Shown here in pieces: positions 5,036-12,930 of a DNA stretch of 12,930 bases. The position numbers and the translations under genes are program-made. The DNA is taken from NCBI GenBank assembly GCA_934401725.1, contig CAKRSS010000054.1, forward strand, positions 1-12,930. The letters are read 5' to 3'. The stretch's first letter is position 1, and every line of letters begins with the position of its first letter. The DNA comes from an uncultured Eubacteriales bacterium. Lineage in GTDB: Bacteria; Bacillota; Clostridia; Oscillospirales; CAG-272. The notes below the pieces were generated by a model. That model saw nothing but the letters and a program-made list of their open reading frames with translations, was not told the origin of the DNA and searched no databases.

Positions 5036-7522
5036 ATGAGTAAGACTCTGAGACGGGTTATTAGCCTCGTTATGGTCGTCTGCATGCTGTTCACGATGGC
5101 TGTCATCTTCTCCAGCTGCAAGGACAAAACACCGGCCGAAGTTAAGACCTACACCTACAAGAGCTATTCGACTGCCCTCGGCAACAACTGGAACCCCCAC
5201 ACCTGGGAGACCAATGCTGATGACTCCATTCTCTCCTACCTCACCAGCCCGTTCTGCGATCTGTCCATCAAGGACTCCAAGAACGGTGTCTACCAGTGGG
5301 TATACGAGATGGCTACCTCCATCACCGACGTTACCAAGGACCACAAAGATGATCTGACAAAGTACAAGGTCACGCTGCCTGAAGGCAAGACTGCCGCAGA
5401 CATCGATGCCGGTTACGTTTTCGAGATCAAGCTGAACCCCGACGCTAAGTGGGAGAACGGCGAGAAGATCACTGCTGATGACTACATCTACTCCATGGAG
5501 CAGCTTCTCAACTCCAAGATGAGAAACTATCGTTCCAACCTGTACTGGGGTGGTGAGTCTGCCGTTGCAGGTGGTCTCGCATTCTACAACTCCGAGGCTC
5601 CTATCTACGAGGCTATGGTTGCTCCCTACGAGAAAGAGGGCGACTACTCCTATGATCTCGACGCAGGTATCGCTAAGGGCGAGGTTTACATCAGCCTCTC
5701 CAGCACCGAGACCACTCTGACCGGTTCCAACTACACCCTCAACAGCCTCCACTCCGACCACGGGGCCGGCGACGACGCTGACTACAAGGTTATCTCTGAG
5801 GCCGAGAACGCATACGGCTACACCAAGGTCACCGCTGAGAACAAGGAAGTTGTTATGCGCATCCTGAAGGCTTGCCTCGCTCTGTTCGGTATCACCGACG
5901 AAGCAGACATTGCCAACTACTCAAAGGAAGCTCTCTTCATCAACACCGGTAAGGTCGGCGATAAGGTCGAGTACGACGCTGTCGGTTGCTACAAGGTTGA
6001 CGATTACACCATCCGTTACGTCTGCCAGACCAGCATCGAGCTCAACTACTTCCTCACCTCCTGCACCTCCACATGGCTTGTTTACAAGCCTCTGTACGAG
6101 GCCGGCAAGGACACCACCGGTGAGCTTGTTACCACCAATTACGGTACCTCCAAGGAAACCACCATGTCCTACGGTACCTACAAGCTTGAATCCCTCCAGC
6201 AGGATAAGCAGATAGTTTTCGTTCAGAACGAGAACTGGTACGGCTTCGAGAAGCAGGATAACGGCTCTCTCATTTCCTACACCAACTTCGAGGTCGACGG
6301 CAAGAAGGTACAGCAGTACCAGACTACCAAGATCGTCATCGATGTCATGAAGGAAGACGCCGCTAAGCTGGCCTTCATGAAGGGCGAGCTTTCCGACTGG
6401 GCGCCCACTCCCGATGACCTTGTCACCTACGCAACCTCTGACCAGCTCTACAAGGTTGACGAGACCTATACCATGTCCTTCTTCTTCAACACCAACGTTG
6501 AGGCTCTGAAGTCCATGGATTCCGCAAAGGGCAACAAGAACTCCGTTGCACTTTCCAACACCAACTTCCGCAAGGCTATGTCCCTTGCTATCGACAGAGC
6601 TAAGTACGTAACAGCTACTGCCGGTTACAAGCCCGCATACGCCATTATGAACAACCTCTACTTCTACGACGTTTACAACGATCCTAACTCCTCCTACCGC
6701 AACTCCGACGAGGCTATGCAGGCTATCTGCAACCTCTACGGCGTTGAATACGGCGCGGGTAAGGCGTACGCAACTCTGAAGGAGGCATATCAGTCCATCA
6801 ACGGCTACAACCTCACCGAGGCTAAGGCTCTGATGAAGACTGCCTGCGATGAGCTTGTCGCTGCCGGCCTCTACAAGGCAGGCGACGAGATCAAGGTTCG
6901 CATAGGCTGGGCTAAGGGCGCGCTTCAGTCCTCTGACCAGAAGTGCGTTGCAATGCTGAACGATTTCGTTAACGCTGCTCTCGAGGGCTCCGGCTTCGGC
7001 AAGATCACCTTCGAGGCTGTCGGCAACATCGAGAACCGCTATGCTGACGTTGCAAAGGGCGAGTATGCTATCGGTTACGGCGCATGGGGCGGCGCTGCCT
7101 TCTACCCGTTCCGTAACTTCCAGGTCTACATGGATCCCGCTAACTACGACATCCATGAGGCTGCCTGCTGGGATCCCACCTCGACGAAATGGACTCTCAA
7201 GGTCAATGGCGAGGATGTCACCATGACCTGCCAGGAGTGGTCTAACTGCCTTGTCGGTAACGGTAAGTACGCTAATGCGGGCTTCGATGTAAAGCTGTCC
7301 ATCACGGCTCAGCTCGAGGAAATGTACCTCAAGCTGTACTATCGTATCCCGCTCTGCGGCACCACTTCTTGCTCCATGCTTTCCTACCAGGTTAAGTACT
7401 ACACCGAGGACTACAACATCATGTACGGCTTCGGCGGTCTGCGCCTGATGTCCTTCCAGTACGACGACGCTGCATGGACAGAGTTCGTCGCAAGCAAGAA
7501 CGGAACTCTTAACTACGAATAA
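5036..7522 (+). CDS. oppA: Oversized peptide-binding lipoprotein of ABC importer
   Basis: This is an extracellular solute-binding protein of the SBP_bac_5 (OppA/DppA) family, which captures peptides and delivers them to the OppBC channel. It opens with a basic, hydrophobic signal sequence and a lipobox-like FSSC, so Cys28 is the likely lipid anchor (Phe at -3 is less usual than Leu). Family landmarks are WENG (139-142, the usual WSDG region), an FRKAMSLAIDR motif (511-521, the usual vRqAi.yAiDR) and a C-terminal stretch ending in a Trp/Tyr-rich segment. At 828 residues it is far longer than the usual 500-600. The gap between the first two landmarks is about 170 residues wider than usual, and the C-terminal part is also longer. 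It is first in the operon, behind a perfect promoter. Its codon choice (GCT, GTT, TCC, AAG) suggests strong expression. The substrate cannot be read from sequence; oligopeptides are the family default. Confidence 0.88.
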   Translation: MSKTLRRVISLVMVVCMLFTMAVIFSSCKDKTPAEVKTYTYKSYSTALGNNWNPHTWETNADDSILSYLTSPFCDLSIKDSKNGVYQWVYEMATSITDVTKDHKDDLTKYKVTLPEGKTAADIDAGYVFEIKLNPDAKWENGEKITADDYIYSMEQLLNSKMRNYRSNLYWGGESAVAGGLAFYNSEAPIYEAMVAPYEKEGDYSYDLDAGIAKGEVYISLSSTETTLTGSNYTLNSLHSDHGAGDDADYKVISEAENAYGYTKVTAENKEVVMRILKACLALFGITDEADIANYSKEALFINTGKVGDKVEYDAVGCYKVDDYTIRYVCQTSIELNYFLTSCTSTWLVYKPLYEAGKDTTGELVTTNYGTSKETTMSYGTYKLESLQQDKQIVFVQNENWYGFEKQDNGSLISYTNFEVDGKKVQQYQTTKIVIDVMKEDAAKLAFMKGELSDWAPTPDDLVTYATSDQLYKVDETYTMSFFFNTNVEALKSMDSAKGNKNSVALSNTNFRKAMSLAIDRAKYVTATAGYKPAYAIMNNLYFYDVYNDPNSSYRNSDEAMQAICNLYGVEYGAGKAYATLKEAYQSINGYNLTEAKALMKTACDELVAAGLYKAGDEIKVRIGWAKGALQSSDQKCVAMLNDFVNAALEGSGFGKITFEAVGNIENRYADVAKGEYAIGYGAWGGAAFYPFRNFQVYMDPANYDIHEAACWDPTSTKWTLKVNGEDVTMTCQEWSNCLVGNGKYANAGFDVKLSITAQLEEMYLKLYYRIPLCGTTSCSMLSYQVKYYTEDYNIMYGFGGLRLMSFQYDDAAWTEFVASKNGTLNYE

Positions 7523-7533
7523 AACGTAGCTTC

Positions 7534-7636
7534 CAGGATCGCCCGATCCTGATACGGGTGGGCGGAGGTATTCTTACCTCCGCCTGTCTACGATTTTCGG
7601 CAACGGCGCCCGGCGGGGGCAAAATCCCTCCGGGCG
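7534..7636 (+). terminator. Three consecutive hairpins between oppA and oppB
   Basis: Stem 1 pairs 7534-7540 with 7545-7551 (loop GCCC). Stem 2 pairs 7561-7570 with 7575-7584, a perfect 10-bp GGCGGAGGTA/TACCTCCGCC with loop TTCT, followed after ten bases by TTTT (7594-7597). Stem 3 pairs 7607-7613 with 7630-7636. None has an immediate long U-run, so these look like partial terminators or 3'-end stabilisers of the oppA message. That is the usual way binding-protein mRNA is kept more abundant than permease mRNA. The oppB ribosome site AAGGAG (7652-7657) follows. Confidence 0.65.
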
Positions 7637-7664
7637 TTCACCGATATTATCAAGGAGACAACCG

Positions 7665-8624
7665 ATGGCAAAATATGTTATCAAAAGAGTTCTGTTGATG
7701 CTGTTCACACTTTTCGTGATAACCACGATCTGCTTCATGCTTATCAGAATTCTCCCGCGCGAGCTGCCTCTGGACAAGAACCAGCGGGATGTTATACTCG
7801 CGCGCTTTGAAGCACTCGGATATAATAAGCCGCTGCTCGTTCAATACGGCATTTACCTTAAAAATATCATTACAAGCTGGGATTTCGGTACCTCGTGGTA
7901 CATATCTTTCCGCACTCCTGCATGGGACGTTCTTATCAGCCGCCTGTTGCCTACGGTGATGGTAAACCTTTATTCGCTCCTGTTTTCGACGCCTCTCGGC
8001 ATCGCCCTCGGTATTTACGCTGCAATCAGAAAGAACCGTTGGCAGGATCACGTCATAAGCACCCTTGTTATGGTGTTTGTTTCGGTGCCGAGCTATGTTT
8101 ATGCGTTCCTGGTGCAGTATTTCTTCTATCTTAAATGGAATTTGTTCCCGCTTACTGTTTATTCGCTGGCCGACGCGGGCGGCTCCTGGTTCTCCGGTAA
8201 GATGTTTTACAGTATGGTTCCGGCAATTCTGGCGCTGTCGTTCGGTTCGATAGCCTCGCTCTGCCGCTACACCCGTGCCGAGCTTACCGAGGCCTTAACT
8301 TCCGACTATATGCTTCTGGCCCGCACCAAGGGTCTGACGCGGTCGCAGGCGACTGTGCGTCACGCCATGAAGAACGCTATGGTGCCGATTCTGCCTATGA
8401 TTATTTCCGGCTTTATCGGCATTCTGGGCGGCTCCATGATTATCGAGCAAATATTCTCGATACCGGGTGTCGGTCAGCTTTATATCAAATCCATAAGCCT
8501 GCTTGACTATGATGTGTTCATGATGGACACGGTGTTTTACACGTTTGTCGGTCTGCTGGCAGGCATCGTGGTCGACATCAGCTATGGTTTCATAGATCCG
8601 AGAATAAGAATGGGGGAGAGATAA
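7665..8624 (+). CDS. oppB: Peptide ABC importer permease, OppB type
   Basis: This 319-residue membrane protein is one of the two channel-forming permeases. The start is placed 7 bases after AAGGAG. It shows the OppB/DppB layout: an N-terminal helix (about 8-30) and a short extracellular segment with WDFGTSW (72-78) and P.W.V. Four to five further hydrophobic helices follow (for example 97-120, 131-155, 182-200, 239-262, 284-308). The cytoplasmic coupling (EAA) loop is at about 215-238 (ARTKGLTRSQATVRHAMKNA), which docks into the ATPases. The end IDPRIRMG matches the family's usual DPR.R. It is the only transporter subunit here of ordinary length. Its stop is one base from oppC, so the two are translated together. 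Confidence 0.93.
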   Translation: MAKYVIKRVLLMLFTLFVITTICFMLIRILPRELPLDKNQRDVILARFEALGYNKPLLVQYGIYLKNIITSWDFGTSWYISFRTPAWDVLISRLLPTVMVNLYSLLFSTPLGIALGIYAAIRKNRWQDHVISTLVMVFVSVPSYVYAFLVQYFFYLKWNLFPLTVYSLADAGGSWFSGKMFYSMVPAILALSFGSIASLCRYTRAELTEALTSDYMLLARTKGLTRSQATVRHAMKNAMVPILPMIISGFIGILGGSMIIEQIFSIPGVGQLYIKSISLLDYDVFMMDTVFYTFVGLLAGIVVDISYGFIDPRIRMGER

Positions 8625-8625
8625 A

Positions 8626-10197
8626 ATGCAGGATAACAGGTTTGAAAGTATCCCCAGCGAAAAATTCGAGTTTGCCAACCATGGCGAACGTATCTCGGAT
8701 AAAAAGTTTGATGACAAGCCCATAGGCTACTTCAAGGATGCATGGATGCGCTTCTGCCGCAACAAGGCGTCTATCGTGGCGGGCCTGATTATCGTTGTGA
8801 TAGTGCTCTTCGCCTTTCTGACGCCGTTGCTGACCTCGCGATTTAACGCTAAGTTCATGGACACATACTATCAGAAGATGGGGCCCCGCAACCTGGTGCT
8901 CAGCAAAATAGGATTGGCTGACGGCGGAACCGAACGTAAATTCACCGAAAAGGGTCTTATTTCTGCGTACGCTGTCGGAATGGGTGCGTTGGATTATGAT
9001 GGTCACGGGCCAAAGCTCGCAGATTCGTATGACTCCGAGTATCAGCCTGTCATCAAAAACCACGGTCTTAACGGCGATGAGAACAGCTCTCAGTCACGTT
9101 ATGAGGCGCGCATTGACACCTACCTTGCAGTCGGCTTTCTCTACCTCAGTGTAGAGCGCAGTGAGTACGATGCCATCGTCGCGTGGGAGAAGGAGACGGG
9201 TAAGCACGTGCTTTACCCGCTCGTCGAGCTCAACGAGTACAACCCCGACCCCACCAGCACCTCCGGTAACTACTGGTACAAGATGAACTCCAAGTATGAG
9301 CCCGTCAGGACGCTTGCCGACGGCAACGTCCGCCGCATCAGACTGTCCGACGACATGGTGCTCGAGGACAACTACAAGCGCAACGAGGACGGCTCGCTCA
9401 AATACTACGAGTACACCGGCGGCGGCACAACCGAGACCGCGATGTACAAGGTGAGAGTTCTTTACTACAACTACTATCAGTTCAAGAACGGCTTTGAGCC
9501 GGAGTACATCTTCGGCACCGACTCGCAGGGCTACGATATGTCGCTCCGCCTTGCAAACGGCGTGCGTCTGAGCCTGCTTGTCTCTGTCTGCGTGTCGCTC
9601 ATCAACTTTATCATCGGTGCTGTCTACGGCGCAGTTGAGGGCTACTACGGAGGCGCAACTGACCTCATCATGGAGCGTATTTCGGACATTCTGTCCGGAG
9701 TGCCCTTCGTTGTTGTGGCAACGCTGTTCCAGATACACCTTGCGGCTAAGGTCGGCCCGATTCCGAGTCTGCTGTTCGCTTTCGTGCTGACTGGCTGGAT
9801 CGGCACCGCGTCGCTTGTGCGTACGCAGTTCTACCGCTTCAAGAACCAGGAATACGTCATGGCTGCCCGCACGCTCGGCGCAAGCGATGCACGTATTATA
9901 ATGAAGCATATCTTCCCCAACTCGCTCGGCACCATGATTACGTCCTCGGTGCTGGTCATTCCCGGCGTTATCTTCAGCGAGAGTATGCTGAGCTACCTCG
10001 GCATTATCAAGCTGGGCGGCGCTGAGTCGACGTCCCTCGGTACGTTGCTGTCCGACGCGAGCGCAATCTGGACAAACTACCCGCATCTTATGCTGTTCCC
10101 GGCGATTATCATATCGCTGCTCATGATCAGCTTCAACCTGTTCGGCAACGGTCTGCGTGACGCGTTCAACCCGTCACTGCGCGGAGTGGAGGAATAA
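8626..10197 (+). CDS. oppC: Peptide ABC importer permease, OppC type, large extracellular insert
   Basis: This is the second permease, 523 residues against a usual 280-350. Residues 1-45 are cytoplasmic (GYFKDAWMRFCRNK resembles the family's N-terminal helix), followed by a first membrane helix (about 48-69). Instead of the usual few dozen residues, some 220 hydrophilic, Tyr/Asp/Asn-rich residues (about 72-293) come before the conserved FGTDSQGYD (296-304; usually GTD..GRD). The remainder is normal: helices from about 316, the GYYGG motif (339-343), the coupling loop EYVMAARTLGASDARIIMKHIFPN (split here only for description; 409-432), and the end LFGNGLRDAFNP. By topology the insert lies outside the membrane and could contact the enlarged OppA. 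GGGGGAG before the start overlaps the end of oppB. The permease identity is secure; the insert was not recognised as any known domain. Confidence 0.92.
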   Translation: MQDNRFESIPSEKFEFANHGERISDKKFDDKPIGYFKDAWMRFCRNKASIVAGLIIVVIVLFAFLTPLLTSRFNAKFMDTYYQKMGPRNLVLSKIGLADGGTERKFTEKGLISAYAVGMGALDYDGHGPKLADSYDSEYQPVIKNHGLNGDENSSQSRYEARIDTYLAVGFLYLSVERSEYDAIVAWEKETGKHVLYPLVELNEYNPDPTSTSGNYWYKMNSKYEPVRTLADGNVRRIRLSDDMVLEDNYKRNEDGSLKYYEYTGGGTTETAMYKVRVLYYNYYQFKNGFEPEYIFGTDSQGYDMSLRLANGVRLSLLVSVCVSLINFIIGAVYGAVEGYYGGATDLIMERISDILSGVPFVVVATLFQIHLAAKVGPIPSLLFAFVLTGWIGTASLVRTQFYRFKNQEYVMAARTLGASDARIIMKHIFPNSLGTMITSSVLVIPGVIFSESMLSYLGIIKLGGAESTSLGTLLSDASAIWTNYPHLMLFPAIIISLLMISFNLFGNGLRDAFNPSLRGVEE

Positions 10198-10200
10198 GAT

Positions 10201-12384
10201 ATGGATAAAATACTTCAGGTCAAAAGACTGACTGTCTCCTTCCGTACTCCCGGAGGAACACTTAAGGCAGTGCGTGACATCTCCTTCGACCTTGAGCGCG
10301 GCAAAACGCTGGCCATCGTCGGAGAATCCGGCTCGGGTAAGTCGGTTACATCAAAGGCCATCTTAGGCATTCTTGCCGGAAACTCGATTCTCGAGAGCGG
10401 CGAGATACTGTACGACGGCAAGGATCTGCTCAAGCTGCCCGAGACGGACATGTGCAAGATCCGCGGCGACAAAATCTCGATGATATTTCAGGATCCGCTG
10501 TCGTCGCTCAACCCGATTGTCAAGATCGGCAAGCAGATAACCGAGGCTATGCTGCTTAAAAACAAGGGCAATCGCCGCGAGGCGAGAGCTCAGTTCAACT
10601 CGTCGCTCGCGACGCTCAAGGAGTGCATGACAGCCTCCGGTAAGCCTGCAGACGAGACCGACCGACTCATTTCCACATTCGATAAGTTCAATATCGAGGC
10701 CATAAAGCTGGAGAACGCCTACAACGCCTCCCGCGGCCGCGCCGAGGAGTGCCTCGGTGAGATAGCAGACTTCAGGTTCATGCTTGAGCGCAAGCAGAGC
10801 GTTGATGTTTCGCTCAGACTCAAGGGTCTGTGCCAGAAGCTCGACCAGGTGAACGACAAATACCTGCTCGCCGGTCGCGGCGCCGAGCTTGCCGCCTTCG
10901 TGCAGCAGCTCAAGACGGCCGCCTCCCACTACAAGGAGGACAAGAGCCGCGACAAGGACAAGGCTCTCGAGCTGCCCGCCGAGATTCAGAACCCGCTGAA
11001 CGCCATTTCGGCTGTTCTGGAGGGCATTCTGGCCGGCGAGCGCCCCAACTTCTTCCGTATCGGCTACTGGTACATGAAGAACCCCGGCGACGACCTCTCG
11101 ACGCTGCCCGTAGAGGAGGCGAACGCCCGCGCGCTCGAGCTGCTCAACCGCGATTTCATGGACGAGTTCATCGAGTTCGAGAAGAGCGCCATCCGCTACT
11201 CCGCCGACAAGGCGCGCGAGGGCAAGAAGGCTGTCGTCGACAGACTGGAGCAGTTCAAGGGCTTCTTCGGCGCTGATTTCGACAAGGCTGAGGCCAAGCG
11301 CCTGACGCGCGAGGTCGCGGAGCTGGTTGAAGGGTCGATTGACCGCCTTGCAACCGTCAAGGACAGCATCGCCTACACCTTCCGCGCCAGCATGGACAAC
11401 GCCATCGACAAGTATTTCTACTACAAGGTCAAGAATCCCCGCGAGGAGGCGCGCTTTGAGCGTCAGACCGCTAAGCGCGAGGCGATGATCGCCCGCGGCA
11501 AACAGGTCGACTGGAAGGTCGTCCCCAAGTCTGTGTGCGATCTTGACATGCTGCGCCAGAACATTATAGACATTATCGAGCGCCTTGAGAACCACTACAA
11601 GAGCTATCTGACCTCCGAAGAGGAGGATCTGCAGGCTCGCGCTATCGGCCTTATCGACTACCTCAAGGACAAGGCCTCGGCCGTGGTCTACACCGTCACC
11701 AAGGCGATGGCAAAGGAGAAGGCCATCAAGCTGATGGAGGAGGTCGGTATCCCCGAGCCGCGTATACGTTACTACCAGTATCCGTTCGAATTTTCGGGCG
11801 GTATGCGTCAGCGTATAGTTATCGCTATCGCGCTGGCCGCAAATCCCGATATACTCATCTGCGACGAGCCTACCACCGCGCTTGACGTTACCATTCAGGC
11901 GCAGATTCTCGAGCTCATCAACAACCTCAAGCGCGAGCGTGATCTGTCCGTTATCTTCATTACACACGACCTCGGCGTCGTGGCCAACATGGCGGACGAT
12001 ATTGCGGTCATGTACGCAGGCAAGATAGTTGAGTACGGCACGGCGGACGACATTTTCTACGATCCGCGTCACCCCTACACCTGGGCGCTGCTGTCCTCAA
12101 TGCCGGACCTCGACACCAACGAAAAGCTGGATGCCATCCCCGGCACGCCGCCTAACATGATTTTCCCGCCCGTCGGAGACGCGTTTGCGGCGCGTAACAA
12201 GTACGCAATGAAGATAGACTTCGAAAAAGAGCCCCCCATGTTCCGCATTTCGGATACCCACAGCGCGGCGACATGGCTGCTGCACCCCGATGCGCCCAAG
12301 GTCGCGGTCCCCAAGATCATCACCGACCGTATCGAGCGCATGAAGAAAGCACTGGCGGAAGGAGAAGCACATGAACAGCAATAA
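10201..12384 (+). CDS. oppD: Peptide ABC importer ATPase, OppD type, 370-residue insert
   Basis: This nucleotide-binding subunit powers the importer. All ATPase motifs are intact: Walker A GESGSGKS (41-48), Q-loop IFQDP (Q97), signature FSGGMRQR (531-538), Walker B ILICDEP (551-557) and switch His in ITHDLG (H589). Between the Q-loop and the signature, where 40-50 residues are normal, there are over 400. The family pattern breaks near residue 131 and resumes at AKEKAIKLMEEVGIPEP (from 504). The insert is rich in Lys, Glu, Asp and Ala, looks mostly helical, and was not recognised. It sits in the helical subdomain. The C-terminal dimer domain (from about 625) keeps its framework but lacks the cysteines seen in many relatives: the usual CPF..RC is replaced by DAFAARN. 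The start lies four bases after oppC. The last 14 bases overlap oppF. Confidence 0.92.
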   Translation: MDKILQVKRLTVSFRTPGGTLKAVRDISFDLERGKTLAIVGESGSGKSVTSKAILGILAGNSILESGEILYDGKDLLKLPETDMCKIRGDKISMIFQDPLSSLNPIVKIGKQITEAMLLKNKGNRREARAQFNSSLATLKECMTASGKPADETDRLISTFDKFNIEAIKLENAYNASRGRAEECLGEIADFRFMLERKQSVDVSLRLKGLCQKLDQVNDKYLLAGRGAELAAFVQQLKTAASHYKEDKSRDKDKALELPAEIQNPLNAISAVLEGILAGERPNFFRIGYWYMKNPGDDLSTLPVEEANARALELLNRDFMDEFIEFEKSAIRYSADKAREGKKAVVDRLEQFKGFFGADFDKAEAKRLTREVAELVEGSIDRLATVKDSIAYTFRASMDNAIDKYFYYKVKNPREEARFERQTAKREAMIARGKQVDWKVVPKSVCDLDMLRQNIIDIIERLENHYKSYLTSEEEDLQARAIGLIDYLKDKASAVVYTVTKAMAKEKAIKLMEEVGIPEPRIRYYQYPFEFSGGMRQRIVIAIALAANPDILICDEPTTALDVTIQAQILELINNLKRERDLSVIFITHDLGVVANMADDIAVMYAGKIVEYGTADDIFYDPRHPYTWALLSSMPDLDTNEKLDAIPGTPPNMIFPPVGDAFAARNKYAMKIDFEKEPPMFRISDTHSAATWLLHPDAPKVAVPKIITDRIERMKKALAEGEAHEQQ

Positions 12385-12930
12385 TAACAACGAACAGCAG
12401 GAAGTGCTGCTCCGGGTAGAGCATCTGTGCCAGTACTTCAAGGTCAAGGGACACGAGACGCGCGCGGTTGACGACGTCAGCTTCGACATCAAGAAGGGCG
12501 AGGTTTTCGGCCTCGTCGGCGAGTCGGGCTGCGGTAAAACGACGACCGGCCGCTCGATAATCAAAATTTACGACATAACCTCGGGCAGCATTTACTTCAA
12601 GGGACAGCGCATCTGCGCCGGCACGCGCTCGTACTACGAGCACATTGCCGCCTCCCGCAAGGAGACTGCCGCCCGTGTCAGCGAGCTTAAGAAGGACTCG
12701 GCCGCCAACCCCGGCAACCAGGCGGCGAACGACGCCAAAATCGCAGAGCTTCAGGCCGCGCTCAAGCAGTCCATTGCGCATGACCGCGAGGAGATACGCA
12801 GCGCGAAGTACGACCACAAGCACTCCGACCGTGAGTACGCCGAGCGTCTTGTCGCGCAGCTGAAAGCGGAGTACGGGCCCCGTCTCAAGGCGGCGGCCGG
12901 AAAGCCCGAGGAAGCGGCGCTGAAGAAGGA
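12371..12930 (+). CDS. oppF: Peptide ABC importer ATPase, OppF type, partial, with insert
   Basis: The frame starts at ATG 12371 and is still open at the window end (186 codons seen). AAGGAG (12359-12364) lies 6 bases upstream, inside oppD, whose end it overlaps by 14 bases, so translation is probably coupled. After an Asn/Gln-rich N-terminus comes a typical OppF opening: LLRVEHLCQYF, then AVDDVSFDI, Walker A GESGCGKT (50-57) and SGSIYFKGQ (71-79). In ordinary OppF the Q-loop follows within about 20-30 residues. Here at least 100 residues follow without it, rich in Ala, Lys, Glu and Gln and coiled-coil-like. This resembles the OppD enlargement but sits before, not after, the Q-loop. Signature, Walker B and C-terminus lie beyond the window, so function is inferred from the N-terminal motifs and operon position. 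Confidence 0.88.
   Translation, partial: MNSNNNNEQQEVLLRVEHLCQYFKVKGHETRAVDDVSFDIKKGEVFGLVGESGCGKTTTGRSIIKIYDITSGSIYFKGQRICAGTRSYYEHIAASRKETAARVSELKKDSAANPGNQAANDAKIAELQAALKQSIAHDREEIRSAKYDHKHSDREYAERLVAQLKAEYGPRLKAAAGKPEEAALKK

Noticed and set aside
5921..7156. 411-codon open frame antisense to oppA
   Set aside because: Low-complexity Val/Leu/Gly composition produced by the oppA codon bias; no motif and no operon context.
9094..10086. 330-codon open frame antisense to oppC
   Set aside because: Opposite conserved permease helices; composition is a shadow of the real gene.
10363..12072. 569-codon open frame antisense to oppD
   Set aside because: It lies wholly opposite a gene with all ABC ATPase motifs. 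It is Val/Leu/Glu-rich in the way expected from reading GC-biased codons backwards and shows no recognisable motif.
10201..12384. OppD insert as a frameshift, mis-assembly or inserted foreign gene
   Set aside because: The frame is continuous, codon use matches the flanking ATPase parts, all motifs are intact on both sides, and OppF and OppC show comparable in-frame enlargements.

Overview
The window looks like chromosome from a moderately GC-rich anaerobic Firmicute, probably a gut clostridium of the Oscillospiraceae/Ruminococcaceae kind. This is inferred from AGGAGG-type ribosome sites, a lipoprotein binding protein, a strictly anaerobic class III ribonucleotide reductase, and a short GC-rich hairpin repeat next to trxB. 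Eight protein genes are visible. No tRNA, rRNA, CRISPR array, transposase or phage gene was found.

Left half (157-4369, minus strand): nrdG - nrdD - trxB. This reads as one deoxynucleotide-synthesis module. NrdG is the radical-SAM activase and NrdD the glycyl-radical reductase. NrdD carries a small CPNC redoxin domain fused to its C-terminus through a Cys/His-rich linker. The last gene is a thioredoxin-reductase-like flavoprotein whose usual NADPH 2'-phosphate motif is replaced. Together they could form a self-contained electron chain: flavoprotein to fused redoxin to reductase.

Centre (4370-5035): a 666-bp divergent control region with no credible gene. On the nrdG side are an extended -10 promoter, a 15-bp palindrome centred about 41 bp upstream of the predicted start site, and two NrdR-box-like sequences 40 bp apart. 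The middle is a GC-rich block dense in inverted repeats. On the right is a perfect-consensus sigma-A promoter (TTGACA-N17-TATAAT) for the transporter operon.

Right half (5036-12930, plus strand): oppA - oppB - oppC - oppD - oppF (oppF cut by the window end). This is an oligopeptide/dipeptide-type ABC importer. Only oppB has ordinary length. OppA (828 aa), OppC (523 aa, about 215 extra extracellular residues), OppD (727 aa, about 370 extra residues after the Q-loop) and OppF (at least 100 extra residues before its Q-loop) are all enlarged, at sites that leave the core motifs intact. OppD has also lost the C-terminal cysteines common in its family. A run of three hairpins between oppA and oppB probably separates high binding-protein expression from lower transporter expression. 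The enlarged importer and the NrdD-redoxin/TrxB module are the two most notable systems here.
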